A DNA stretch of 10,323 nt. It comes from a bacterium. GTDB taxonomy: Bacteria; Bacteroidota; Bacteroidia; Bacteroidales; Muribaculaceae. The stretch covers positions 1 to 10,323 of the forward strand of contig SFTJ01000075.1 of assembly GCA_004563195.1 (NCBI GenBank), in the 5' to 3' direction. The position numbers and the translations under genes were made by a program. Below the pieces are notes generated by a model that did not search any database, was not told the DNA's origin, and saw only the letters and a list, made by a program, of their open reading frames with translations. The number at the start of each line of letters is the position of its first letter. Within the stretch, counting starts at the first letter, position 1. Shown here piece after piece: positions 1 to 5,793 of the stretch.

Positions 1-118
1 TGAGGGGGCTTGGAAATCTAAAAAACAGACTCGACCACCGTGAAAACGATAGCCGAGCCGTATCTTCTTGCGTCTGTCAACTTTTATCGGACAGCAATAT
101 TATTTTTTTTGCATTTAA

Positions 119-150
119 TTCGTGTTTTCGATTTTTTCGTGCTAACTTTA
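119..150 (+). promoter_or_regulatory. Putative Bacteroidota promoter of the M48 peptidase gene
   Basis: TAACTTTA at 143-150 matches 7 of 8 positions of the Bacteroidota -7 element TAnnTTTG. TTCG at 119-122, 20 bases upstream, matches 3 of 4 positions of the -33 element TTTG. Transcription would start near 155-160 and leave about 85 bases before the preferred start codon at 242. Bases 1-118 contain no gene I can support; the TGA at 1-3 could be the stop of a gene outside the window, but this cannot be tested here. Confidence 0.4.
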
Positions 151-241
151 CAAAAACGGCAAGATGCCTTATTGCGCATTGCCATATTTAGATGAGATAA
201 GTGCTGAAATATTAACCTTTAAAAAAGCAAGAGAAACAAAT

Positions 242-1507
242 ATGGGAAGTTTTTGGGATTGGTTTATCAACACCGACACAGAAGAAGCTGAACGAATGCA
301 CGAATTCGACATGTCGATCGATTTGGAACGCCAGATAGGTGCACAGATATACAACGCCTTGCAAGGCGATATTGTGGAGGCGGTGTTGCGCGAACTCCGC
401 ACCTCGTCGAACGGCGATGCCTATTGGCGCAGCAATATGGAAGGCCATAGCCTCAAGGTGGAAAAGGAACTCTTGCCCGATTTCTATCGACTCTGCACTG
501 AGGTGAAAAATAAACTCGGTTTTACCGAGTCCGTCGATTTCTACATCACCGGCGACTCCACCGTCAATGCCTTCTCGGTGGCTGCCGAGGGCGAGAACGA
601 GCCGCATATCGTCAACATCAACTCGGCTCTTTTCGACTTGATGACTCCCGAAGAACTTCGCTTCGTGGTGGGTCACGAATTGGGCCACCTGATTAATAAA
701 GACACTAAGTTGGCACGACTCATTCGCTTCGTGTTCCCGCCGGAATCGTCGGTGCCCGTGTCGCTACAACACAAAATTCGCCTTCACGACCAACTCGCCG
801 AACTCGTTGCCGACCGCTACGGATATAAGGCTACCGAGAATCTCGACGCCTGCGTCACCGCCTTCTTCAAGATGGCTTCGGGCCTCGACCTTGTGAAGAT
901 GAATGTGAGCATCGATGCCCTGCTTGCCGACAACTTTCGCCGCTTGGAATTCTTCCTCAGCGACAAGGGCATGAGCCTCGCTTCGCACCCCGTGAACCCT
1001 ATCAGAGTGCAGGCGCTCAACCTCTTTGCCAATGCCAAGTCGAAGGAAGAACTCGATGGCAAGATGGACGAACTGATATCGATATTGCTCAAGGTTGGCG
1101 ATAGCGAGCAAGATGAATACACTGCCAAATTCATCGCCTCGGCGGGCATCATCGTGGCTAATATCGACGGCGAGGTGGATAAGCGCGAAATCGACCTCGT
1201 GGTGTCGCAACTCTCGGCGCTCAAGATATTCCCGCGTCAATTCCTCGATGAAATAGCTCAAGGCGATGTGAATGAAGTGTTTACCGATGCCGTGTCGAAC
1301 CTTATGCGCATCAATCCCGGTATGCGCGAGGGAATGGTGCGTTATATGATTAACATTGCCATGTCGGACAACGAAATCAGCAAAGCCGAAGTCGAATTTC
1401 TATATATGTTCGGCGAAAGCGTCGGCCTGAGCAAGATAGAAGTTGCCCACTCCATTGCCGAAGCCATTCAGCAAGGCTTCGTGCCCAGCATCGACTCTAT
1501 ATGTTAA
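242..1507 (+). CDS. M48-family zinc metallopeptidase with C-terminal TerB-like domain
   Basis: This encodes a 421-aa soluble protein that probably hydrolyses peptides or protein substrates in the cytoplasm; no signal peptide or membrane segment is visible. The zinc site is clear: HELGH at residues 145-149 gives two His ligands and the catalytic Glu146, and AELVADRYGY supplies the third ligand, Glu187, in the M48 pattern. The HPVNPIRVQAL stretch near 249-259 is also typical of M48. Residues about 290-412 resemble a TerB (tellurite-resistance-like) helical domain, with IDGEVDKREIDLV and an internally similar SDNEISKAEVEFL. The frame is open from ATG 164, but I prefer ATG 242 because the extra 26 residues look unlike a conserved start, whereas MGSFWDWF reads as a proper N-terminus. 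Most M48 enzymes are membrane-bound, so a soluble TerB fusion is a distinct subgroup. The substrate is unknown. The following lipoprotein gene begins 24 bases downstream. Confidence 0.85.
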   Translation: MGSFWDWFINTDTEEAERMHEFDMSIDLERQIGAQIYNALQGDIVEAVLRELRTSSNGDAYWRSNMEGHSLKVEKELLPDFYRLCTEVKNKLGFTESVDFYITGDSTVNAFSVAAEGENEPHIVNINSALFDLMTPEELRFVVGHELGHLINKDTKLARLIRFVFPPESSVPVSLQHKIRLHDQLAELVADRYGYKATENLDACVTAFFKMASGLDLVKMNVSIDALLADNFRRLEFFLSDKGMSLASHPVNPIRVQALNLFANAKSKEELDGKMDELISILLKVGDSEQDEYTAKFIASAGIIVANIDGEVDKREIDLVVSQLSALKIFPRQFLDEIAQGDVNEVFTDAVSNLMRINPGMREGMVRYMINIAMSDNEISKAEVEFLYMFGESVGLSKIEVAHSIAEAIQQGFVPSIDSIC

Positions 1508-1531
1508 CTACATAAACTTTTGAGAGATATT

Positions 1532-2389
1532 ATGAAACCCAAACTATTTGCTATCTTCGCCCTATATTGCGCTATGATGCTCGCAGCAGGGTGCTCCGGC
1601 GACCCCGCCGAACAAGAGATTGTAGACCCCGAGAACGCCGAACAGATTTTCGTGGGTAACGATGAAGCAGAATCGGGCCCCGATTTCTTGCGTTCTGAGT
1701 TCACTTCGAGCGACAATTACACCCTAACTATAGTAGAACATACCACCCACGCAAGTTCCGAATTCTGCCTACTCCGAACGCCTAACGGCAATCTGTGCCT
1801 CATAGCATCGGGCGCACAAGAGTCTTGTGCCCTTTCGGGTTATCGCATCGACTATAATTCCGACGGCAAGGTGAAATGTGTGAGTTACTTAGGTCGTCTC
1901 GACGAAGATGAATATCGCAAACTTGATGGCAATAATGGCGATAATGGCAATAATGGCAATGTGGAGATTATGAAACGCTGGCTCGAGACATCGCGCCACA
2001 GCGATAATAGTATCAACTTCGAAATCGAACGCGACGAAGAAGGCAACGTGGCAAAAGTGGGCAGTCTGGAAGTGCCGTATGGATTCACTGCCAAATACTA
2101 CCTCTCACAGTGGGGACCATTCTGGGTCAGCGATATCGATGGCGGCTGCATTAGCTTCTTTGTGGAATTAATTGACAACAATATCGAAGGTAGTTCGGTG
2201 AATTATCTCTATATGGACAATCACCTGATAGCCGAAAAAGCCTATTGGAAAGGCACATTTATCAAAGCAAGAACCTACAACTACATGGGCTGCATGGTAG
2301 AGACCTACACCGATAGAAACATCAACCTTTTAGACCAAACATACTACGACTTCTCCGGCTCCTCACTATGGTATGTCGATGAAAAGTAA
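1532..2389 (+). CDS. Hypothetical lipoprotein
   Basis: This encodes a 285-aa predicted lipoprotein. The N-terminus has Lys2 and Lys4, a hydrophobic stretch and a lipobox LAAGC with the lipidated cysteine at 21. The following SGDPAEQEIVDPENAEQ is acidic, which in Bacteroidota often accompanies export to the outer face of the outer membrane. The middle contains a YRIDYNSDGKVKCVSYLGRL segment reminiscent of the beta-strand repeats of DUF4595-like surface proteins, but that resemblance is weak. A Gly/Asn tract at residues 133-143 comes from a tandem DNA repeat. I chose ATG 1532 over the in-frame TTG four codons earlier because it starts a normal signal peptide. It lies 24 bases after the M48 peptidase gene, so the two are probably co-transcribed and end at the terminator at 2395-2449. 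I do not recognise a specific function. Confidence 0.75.
   Translation: MKPKLFAIFALYCAMMLAAGCSGDPAEQEIVDPENAEQIFVGNDEAESGPDFLRSEFTSSDNYTLTIVEHTTHASSEFCLLRTPNGNLCLIASGAQESCALSGYRIDYNSDGKVKCVSYLGRLDEDEYRKLDGNNGDNGNNGNVEIMKRWLETSRHSDNSINFEIERDEEGNVAKVGSLEVPYGFTAKYYLSQWGPFWVSDIDGGCISFFVELIDNNIEGSSVNYLYMDNHLIAEKAYWKGTFIKARTYNYMGCMVETYTDRNINLLDQTYYDFSGSSLWYVDEK
1928..1960 (+). repeat. 9-bp tandem repeat inside the lipoprotein gene
   Basis: Three full copies of GGCAATAAT or GGCGATAAT lie at 1928-1936, 1937-1945 and 1946-1954, followed by a partial GGCAAT at 1955-1960. The unit is a multiple of three, so gain or loss of a copy keeps the frame and only changes the length of a Gly-Asn-Asn/Gly-Asp-Asn linker. 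Confidence 0.9.
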
Positions 2390-2394
2390 AAAAC

Positions 2395-2449
2395 ATCTCG
2401 GCTAATGGTGCATGAAACTCACAAAGCAGCATTAGCCGAGATTTTTTTT
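2395..2449 (+). terminator. Strong Rho-independent terminator
   Basis: A perfect 13-bp inverted repeat (2395-2407 with 2430-2442) flanks a 22-base loop and is followed by a run of eight T (2442-2449). It starts six bases after the lipoprotein stop codon and ends the M48 peptidase-lipoprotein unit. An A run just upstream (2388-2393) could let it work on the other strand too. Confidence 0.92.
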
Positions 2450-2592
2450 GTCCAACAACCCGACAAAGAATAAGCAGGAAAAAGCATCATAAATAATCGG
2501 CATTATTGATTGATGGCGAAAGTGTTCTGATTCAATAACCCTGCGGTGAGAGATAATCGGGTGGTGGGGTGGTTTTTGTCGGAGTTAATTGT

Positions 2593-2600
2593 TATCTTTG
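2593..2600 (+). promoter_or_regulatory. Bacteroidota -7 promoter element of the hydrolase-DUF1653 gene
   Basis: TATCTTTG is a perfect TAnnTTTG match. A T-rich TTTTTG lies upstream (2573-2578), but only 14 bases away, closer than the usual 19-21, so the -33 element is weak or absent. Transcription would begin about 15-20 bases before the ATG at 2624. In the rest of the gap after the preceding terminator (2450-2592) I see nothing further. Confidence 0.6.
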
Positions 2601-2623
2601 TTATTGTGTTTTGAAGAATAGAG

Positions 2624-3427
2624 ATGAAAAAGATATTGTTTTTACACGGATTTTTTGCTTCGGGTGGTTGTGCTATGGCGGGGGCGTTGCGTGAGGCGTT
2701 TGCCGGGCGGGCTGAGGTGCTGACGCCCGACTTGCCGTTGCATCCCCGCGAGGCGCTTGCCCGCATACGCAGCATCATTGATTCCGAGCAGCCTGATTTG
2801 CTCATTGGCAATAGTTGTGGAGCGTTTTTGGCGCAGATGGTGGCTACTGTGGCAGGTGTGCCTGCGCTCTTAGGCAATCCGCATATGCAGATGACCGAAT
2901 TTCTGAAGCCACGCATTGGCACTCAGCAATATAAGGCGCCGCGAGCCGATGGCAATCAATGCCTTGTTATCGACCAAGCCCTTATCGATGAGTTTGCCGA
3001 ACTCCAGGAGCATCAGTTCGACTTCTGCAGCGAGTATTACAGCACGCGCGTGTGGGGCATCTTCGGCGAAAATGACACGTTAGCGCATTTTGAGCCTCTT
3101 TTCAGCCGATATTACGACCGAGCATTTCGCTTCCCCGGCGGCCATACGCCTACCGTGGAGGAAGTGACCCGATATTATGTGCCTCTTGCCGAAGAGATGC
3201 TTGAGGCATTTCCGGCTAAGCGGGAACGCTATTTTAGGCACTTTAAGGGCGGCTTGTACCGATATGAGCGCAGCGCGTTTCACTCCGAGACCGGCGAACG
3301 CATGGTGGTGTATCAAGCCCTCTATGGCGAAAAAGCCTATTGGGTGCGCCCTGAGAAGATGTTTTTCGAGAAAGTGACCCGCAATGGATTGACATTCAAC
3401 CGATTTACCGAAATTGACAAAGAATAA
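2624..3427 (+). CDS. YqiA-like alpha/beta hydrolase fused to a DUF1653 domain
   Basis: This encodes a 267-aa protein in two parts. Residues 1 to about 197 are a YqiA-like (UPF0227) alpha/beta hydrolase. HGFFASG at 8-14 forms the oxyanion region, GNSCG at 62-66 is the nucleophile elbow with Ser64, GENDTL at 148-153 provides Asp151, and GGHTP at 172-176 provides His174. Small YqiA proteins act as esterases on short acyl or thioester substrates in vitro; the natural substrate is unclear. Residues about 203-262 match DUF1653, recognisable from YFRHFKGGLYRYE, HSETGERMVVYQALYG and YWVRPEKMFFE; this domain has no assigned function and usually occurs as a stand-alone protein of about 70 aa. No signal peptide is seen, so it is probably cytosolic. 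The ATG is the first in frame and follows the promoter at 2593. The next gene starts within its stop codon. Confidence 0.85.
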   Translation: MKKILFLHGFFASGGCAMAGALREAFAGRAEVLTPDLPLHPREALARIRSIIDSEQPDLLIGNSCGAFLAQMVATVAGVPALLGNPHMQMTEFLKPRIGTQQYKAPRADGNQCLVIDQALIDEFAELQEHQFDFCSEYYSTRVWGIFGENDTLAHFEPLFSRYYDRAFRFPGGHTPTVEEVTRYYVPLAEEMLEAFPAKRERYFRHFKGGLYRYERSAFHSETGERMVVYQALYGEKAYWVRPEKMFFEKVTRNGLTFNRFTEIDKE

Positions 3428-3615
3428 TGGAAACGAAACACAACTGTACGCAATGCCCGTTGCGCAGATGCTACGACCGCAATCCCCGGTCGCTGATAGG
3501 GCGCTTCTGGCACTGGCACCTGAGTTTTTGCCCCGGATGGAAAGCCTATTTTCTCTCGCTTAGTGATGAGGAGAAAGAACAGCTGCGTAGGCAGTATAAA
3601 TTCGGCAAATATTGA
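3427..3615 (+). CDS. Small Cys/Trp/His-rich conserved-type protein (62 aa)
   Basis: This 62-aa soluble protein has four cysteines, at residues 7, 10, 15 and 35, in CxxCPLRRC and a later FCPGWK motif, plus His5, His29, His31 and Trp28, Trp30, Trp38. The spacing suggests a metal or iron-sulfur site, which is inference only. The C-terminus is charged and probably helical (DEEKEQLRRQYKFGKY). Its ATG overlaps the TAA of the hydrolase-DUF1653 gene by one base (TAATG), which suggests translational coupling and shared expression. I have the impression that similar short CPLR...GRFW.WH..FCPGWK.Y proteins are conserved in Bacteroidales, but I cannot name a family or function. Confidence 0.72.
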   Translation: METKHNCTQCPLRRCYDRNPRSLIGRFWHWHLSFCPGWKAYFLSLSDEEKEQLRRQYKFGKY

Positions 3616-3674
3616 TGCCGCAAGTCAGAACTTTGGCAGCGCGGCGGGCGTTAATAATAAAACCATAGGCGTAG

Positions 3675-3706
3675 CTTGTAAATGGCGATGCTTATGCTTA
3701 TCTTTG
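3675..3706 (+). promoter_or_regulatory. Bacteroidota promoter of the thioredoxin-rhodanese unit
   Basis: TATCTTTG at 3699-3706 is a perfect TAnnTTTG match. CTTG at 3675-3678 matches 3 of 4 positions of the -33 TTTG with the expected 20-base spacing. The transcript would start near 3712, about 28 bases before the ATG at 3741. Confidence 0.7.
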
Positions 3707-3740
3707 TGTACACTAATAATATTAACTATAGATAATCGAT

Positions 3741-4037
3741 ATGGAAAATTTCTTTGATATAATAGGCAGCAAGAGTCTCACGCTTGTAGACTTCTATGCC
3801 ACATGGTGCGGCCCGTGCAAGGCGATGCACCCCGTGCTCGAGCAGCTCAAAGCCCAAGCCGGCGACCGCGTGCGCATCATAAAACTCGACGTAGACCGCG
3901 CCCGTTCGGTGGCAGAGCAATATGGCATTATGGCTGTGCCCACGCTTATTCTCTTCAGAGAGGGCAAGGTGCTGTGGCGACAAAGCGGCGCCATGCCACT
4001 CGCCGACCTTATGAACGTGATAGGACAGTACGCCTGA
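3741..4037 (+). CDS. Thioredoxin
   Basis: This 98-aa protein is a single minimal thioredoxin fold with no signal peptide, so it is expected to act as a cytosolic thiol-disulfide reductase fed by thioredoxin reductase. The active site WCGPCK is at residues 22-27 (Cys23 and Cys26), preceded by VDFYAT with the buried Asp17. The cis-proline is Pro67 in AVPTLILF. These are the canonical thioredoxin features; the length is slightly shorter than the usual 105-110 aa because the N-terminus is short. It has its own promoter at 3675-3706, and the rhodanese lipoprotein gene follows after 57 bases with no terminator between, so the two are probably one operon. Which partner it reduces cannot be read from the sequence. 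Confidence 0.93.
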   Translation: MENFFDIIGSKSLTLVDFYATWCGPCKAMHPVLEQLKAQAGDRVRIIKLDVDRARSVAEQYGIMAVPTLILFREGKVLWRQSGAMPLADLMNVIGQYA

Positions 4038-4094
4038 GCTGCCGCCGCCCCTCGGCTGCGACATTATTATAGATATATACAAAAAAGCACTATT

Positions 4095-4475
4095 ATGATA
4101 TTACGAAAATTAGCGATTATGAGTCTGTTCAGCACCATTATGGGCTTGTTTGGCTGCACGGCGCAGTCGAGCAAGTTTGTCACCGTAGATGTAGAAGAGT
4201 TTGCGAAAGTGATAGCCGACAGCGCCGTGGTGCGCCTCGATGTGCGCACGCCGCAAGAGTATGCCGAAGGGCATATAGAGGGCGCCATCAATATTGACGT
4301 GTTGAGCGATGGCTTTGCCGACGAAGCATCGAAATTGCCCACCGATAGAACCATAGCCCTCTACTGCCGCAGCGGCAATCGCAGCAAAAAGGCAGCCGCC
4401 ATACTCGCCGACAAGGGATATAAGGTGATAGAACTCGCCACCGGCTACAAAGGCTGGACCCGCGCCGGAAAGTAG
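4095..4475 (+). CDS. Rhodanese-domain lipoprotein (putative sulfurtransferase)
   Basis: This 126-aa protein has a short signal peptide ending in GLFGC, with the predicted lipidated cysteine at 21, and then a single rhodanese domain. LDVRTPQEYAEGHIEGAINI at residues 48-67 is the classic N-terminal signature, and YCRSGNRS at 90-97 is the active-site loop with catalytic Cys91, which would carry a persulfide. KGYKVIELATGYKGW matches the C-terminal end. The intact Cys and loop suggest an active thiosulfate- or polysulfide-type sulfurtransferase located in the periplasm or on a membrane face. Phe at the -2 position of the lipobox is not ideal, so a plain signal peptide is possible. It lies 57 bases after the thioredoxin gene and is probably co-transcribed, which may supply a periplasm/cytosol thiol pair. 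Confidence 0.9.
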   Translation: MILRKLAIMSLFSTIMGLFGCTAQSSKFVTVDVEEFAKVIADSAVVRLDVRTPQEYAEGHIEGAINIDVLSDGFADEASKLPTDRTIALYCRSGNRSKKAAAILADKGYKVIELATGYKGWTRAGK

Positions 4476-4479
4476 CGGA

Positions 4480-4525
4480 TGAGCCTCGCCGGTGATTAAT
4501 CACTCACTGATTGCTCAGATTTTTT
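4480..4525 (+). terminator. Possible terminator after the thioredoxin-rhodanese unit
   Basis: TGAGC (4480-4484) can pair with GCTCA (4513-4517), enclosing a 12-bp palindrome GTGATTAATCAC at 4492-4503; the alternative inner pairing is 4498-4502 with 4508-4512. Six T follow at 4520-4525. The stem is interrupted, so this is a weaker candidate than the terminators at 2395 and 8233. From here to 4622 I see only AT-rich sequence without a recognisable element. Confidence 0.4.
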
Positions 4526-4622
4526 ATAAATATTCGTCATGGGCGAAAAATTATCCGTGAGACTTGCAATGCGGTTATTTTGATGCAAATTTCAAAAAAA
4601 TCGCACTTTTTGTAGAAAATGT

Positions 4623-4653
4623 TTTGTTTTTTCAAATTTGTGATATAATTTTA
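4623..4653 (+). promoter_or_regulatory. Promoter of the Cys leader-cysK-cysE operon
   Basis: TTTG at 4623-4626 is followed after exactly 19 bases by TAATTTTA at 4646-4653, which matches 7 of 8 positions of TAnnTTTG. Transcription would begin near 4660, about 17 bases upstream of the leader peptide ATG at 4677. The placement puts the leader ORF and the attenuator inside the cysK transcript. Confidence 0.7.
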
Positions 4654-4676
4654 CCACCGAATTAGAGAAAAAGCTT

Positions 4677-4766
4677 ATGAAAAGATATTTCAATACATCA
4701 AATCAAGCATGTTGCTGCTGTTGTACCGAATCAAAACGATTGGCTCGGCGCAATGGTTGTGTGTGA
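4677..4766 (+). CDS. Poly-cysteine leader peptide (29 aa) of the cysK-cysE operon
   Basis: This short ORF runs ATG to TGA and encodes 29 residues, of which six are cysteine: a run of five at residues 12-16 (codons TGT TGC TGC TGT TGT, 4710-4724) and one at 28. It lies just downstream of a promoter and upstream of a terminator and the cysteine biosynthesis genes cysK and cysE. Five Cys codons in a row in so short an ORF is far from chance use, and the position matches classic amino-acid leader peptides such as those of his and trp operons. The peptide itself probably has no function. When charged tRNA-Cys is scarce, the ribosome should stall on the run. The last two-thirds of the ORF overlaps RNA segments that form the antiterminator. 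Poly-Cys attenuator ORFs are known in mycobacteria; I am not sure whether one has been reported in Bacteroidota. Confidence 0.87.
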   Translation: MKRYFNTSNQACCCCCTESKRLARRNGCV

Positions 4767-4813
4767 TGTTGTGAGATAGATTTCAACCATTATGATATAA
4801 TCGCCTTGCCAAT
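4738..4813 (+). promoter_or_regulatory. Predicted antiterminator of the cysteine attenuator
   Basis: ATTGGC (4739-4744) pairs with GCCAAT (4808-4813), and GGCG (4747-4750) pairs with CGCC (4802-4805), separated by a 2x2 internal loop; a G-U pair 4738/4814 may extend it. Nested inside is a perfect 8-bp helix, AATGGTTG (4752-4759) with CAACCATT (4784-4791). Forming this structure uses up the 5' arm of the terminator at 4799-4828, so the two are mutually exclusive. A ribosome stalled on the Cys run would reach to about 4735 and leave 4739 onward free to pair, while a ribosome at the stop codon would cover much of the 5' arms. A weak hairpin at 4726-4743 could sequester the 5' arm when nothing translates. 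Confidence 0.78.
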
Positions 4814-4834
4814 TATGGCCGGGCGATTTTTTTT
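4799..4834 (+). terminator. Attenuator terminator upstream of cysK
   Basis: AATCGCC (4799-4805) pairs with GGCGATT (4822-4828). After a 2x2 internal loop, GCCA (4808-4811) pairs with TGGC (4816-4819) around a four-base loop. Eight T follow (4827-4834). It sits 41 bases before the cysK start codon and downstream of the leader ORF, so it can stop transcription before the structural genes. Confidence 0.85.
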
Positions 4835-4875
4835 ATGCACATTTTTTACAGTAACATTATAAAATATTTTGCATT

Positions 4876-5790
4876 ATGATTTACTCATCAATTACTGAAC
4901 TCGTAGGTGGCACTCCATTGGTAGAAGTGAGCGGGTTTGAAGGCCAAAAGGCAAGAATAGCAGTTAAGATTGAAGCATTTAACCCCGGCGGAAGCGTAAA
5001 GGACCGCATAGCCTTGGCGATGATAGAAGATGCCGAGCAGAAGGGCATATTGAAGCCCGGGGCAACCATCATAGAGCCCACCAGTGGCAACACCGGCGTA
5101 GGTCTTGCTTGGGTGGGCGTGGCTAAAGGCTACAAGACCATACTCACTATGCCCGACACCATGAGCTTGGAGCGTCGCAATCTGCTCAAAGCCTACGGCG
5201 CTACGCTTGAGCTTACTCCCGGTGCCGAAGGCATGAAGGGCGCCATAGCTCGCGCTGAGGAATTGCATCGTAATATTGCAGGATCGGTAATCCTGGGCCA
5301 GTTTGTCAATCCCGCCAATCCCGCCGTGCATGTGCGCACCACAGGTGAGGAGATATGGGCCGACACCGAAGGCAAAGTGGATATATTTGTAGCCGGCGTG
5401 GGCACAGGCGGCACCGTTAGCGGCACCGGCAAGGCCCTCAAGAGCCACAATCCGGCAGTGCAAGTGGTGGCAGTGGAACCCACTACCTCGGCTGTGCTCA
5501 GCACCGGTGTTGCAGGCAAGCACAAGATACAAGGCATAGGAGCCGGATTTGTGCCCGACACATATAATGCCGAAGTGGTCGACCAAGTGTTGACCGTGAG
5601 CGACGATGAAGCCTTCGACGGCGCTCGCGCATTGGCACGCACCAAGGGCTTGCTCGTGGGAATATCGTCGGGTGCCGCTTTCTCTGCTGCATTGCGCTTG
5701 GCTCGCCTGGAAGAGAATGCCGGTAAACTCATAGTGGCTCTTTTGCCTGATACCGGCGAACGTTATTTGTCGACTGCTTTGTTTGGATAA
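4876..5790 (+). CDS. cysK: Cysteine synthase A (O-acetylserine sulfhydrylase)
   Basis: This 304-aa protein is a PLP-dependent enzyme that joins O-acetylserine and sulfide to give cysteine and acetate in the cytosol. The full family signature is present: LVGGTPLVEV at 9-18, NPGGSVKDR at 36-44 with the PLP Schiff-base Lys42, TSGNTG at 69-74 for the substrate carboxylate, GVGTGGTVSGTGK for the PLP phosphate loop, and GISSGAA near the C-terminus. The length is normal for CysK (about 300-310 aa), and there is no C-terminal CBS domain as in cystathionine beta-synthase. The ATG gives the conserved N-terminus directly. It is the first gene after the Cys attenuator, and cysE begins three bases after its stop codon, so the two enzymes of the pathway are made from one mRNA under cysteine control. 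Confidence 0.96.
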   Translation: MIYSSITELVGGTPLVEVSGFEGQKARIAVKIEAFNPGGSVKDRIALAMIEDAEQKGILKPGATIIEPTSGNTGVGLAWVGVAKGYKTILTMPDTMSLERRNLLKAYGATLELTPGAEGMKGAIARAEELHRNIAGSVILGQFVNPANPAVHVRTTGEEIWADTEGKVDIFVAGVGTGGTVSGTGKALKSHNPAVQVVAVEPTTSAVLSTGVAGKHKIQGIGAGFVPDTYNAEVVDQVLTVSDDEAFDGARALARTKGLLVGISSGAAFSAALRLARLEENAGKLIVALLPDTGERYLSTALFG

Positions 5791-5793
5791 GAT

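Noticed and set aside
164..241. N-terminal extension of the M48 peptidase from ATG 164
   Set aside because: The 26 extra residues look like read-through of leader DNA, and the putative promoter at 143-150 would leave only a few bases before ATG 164. ATG 242 gives a better start, but this is not proven.
764..1261. Minus-strand open frames inside the M48 peptidase gene
   Set aside because: They are antisense shadows of a gene with clear catalytic motifs, without a promoter or recognisable domain.
3803..4072. Plus-strand frame overlapping thioredoxin, rich in Arg/His/Ala
   Set aside because: It is an out-of-frame reading of the thioredoxin gene, whose WCGPC motif and promoter are clear.
4492..4503. 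Palindrome GTGATTAATCAC as a regulator binding site for the cysteine operon
   Set aside because: It lies about 120 bases upstream of the -33 element and inside a plausible terminator hairpin of the previous unit, so a terminator role is the simpler reading.
4888..5586. Long minus-strand open frame (232 codons) inside cysK
   Set aside because: It is antisense to an intact cysK; its His/Gly/Tyr-rich composition is the complement of cysK codons, and no motif or start signal is seen.
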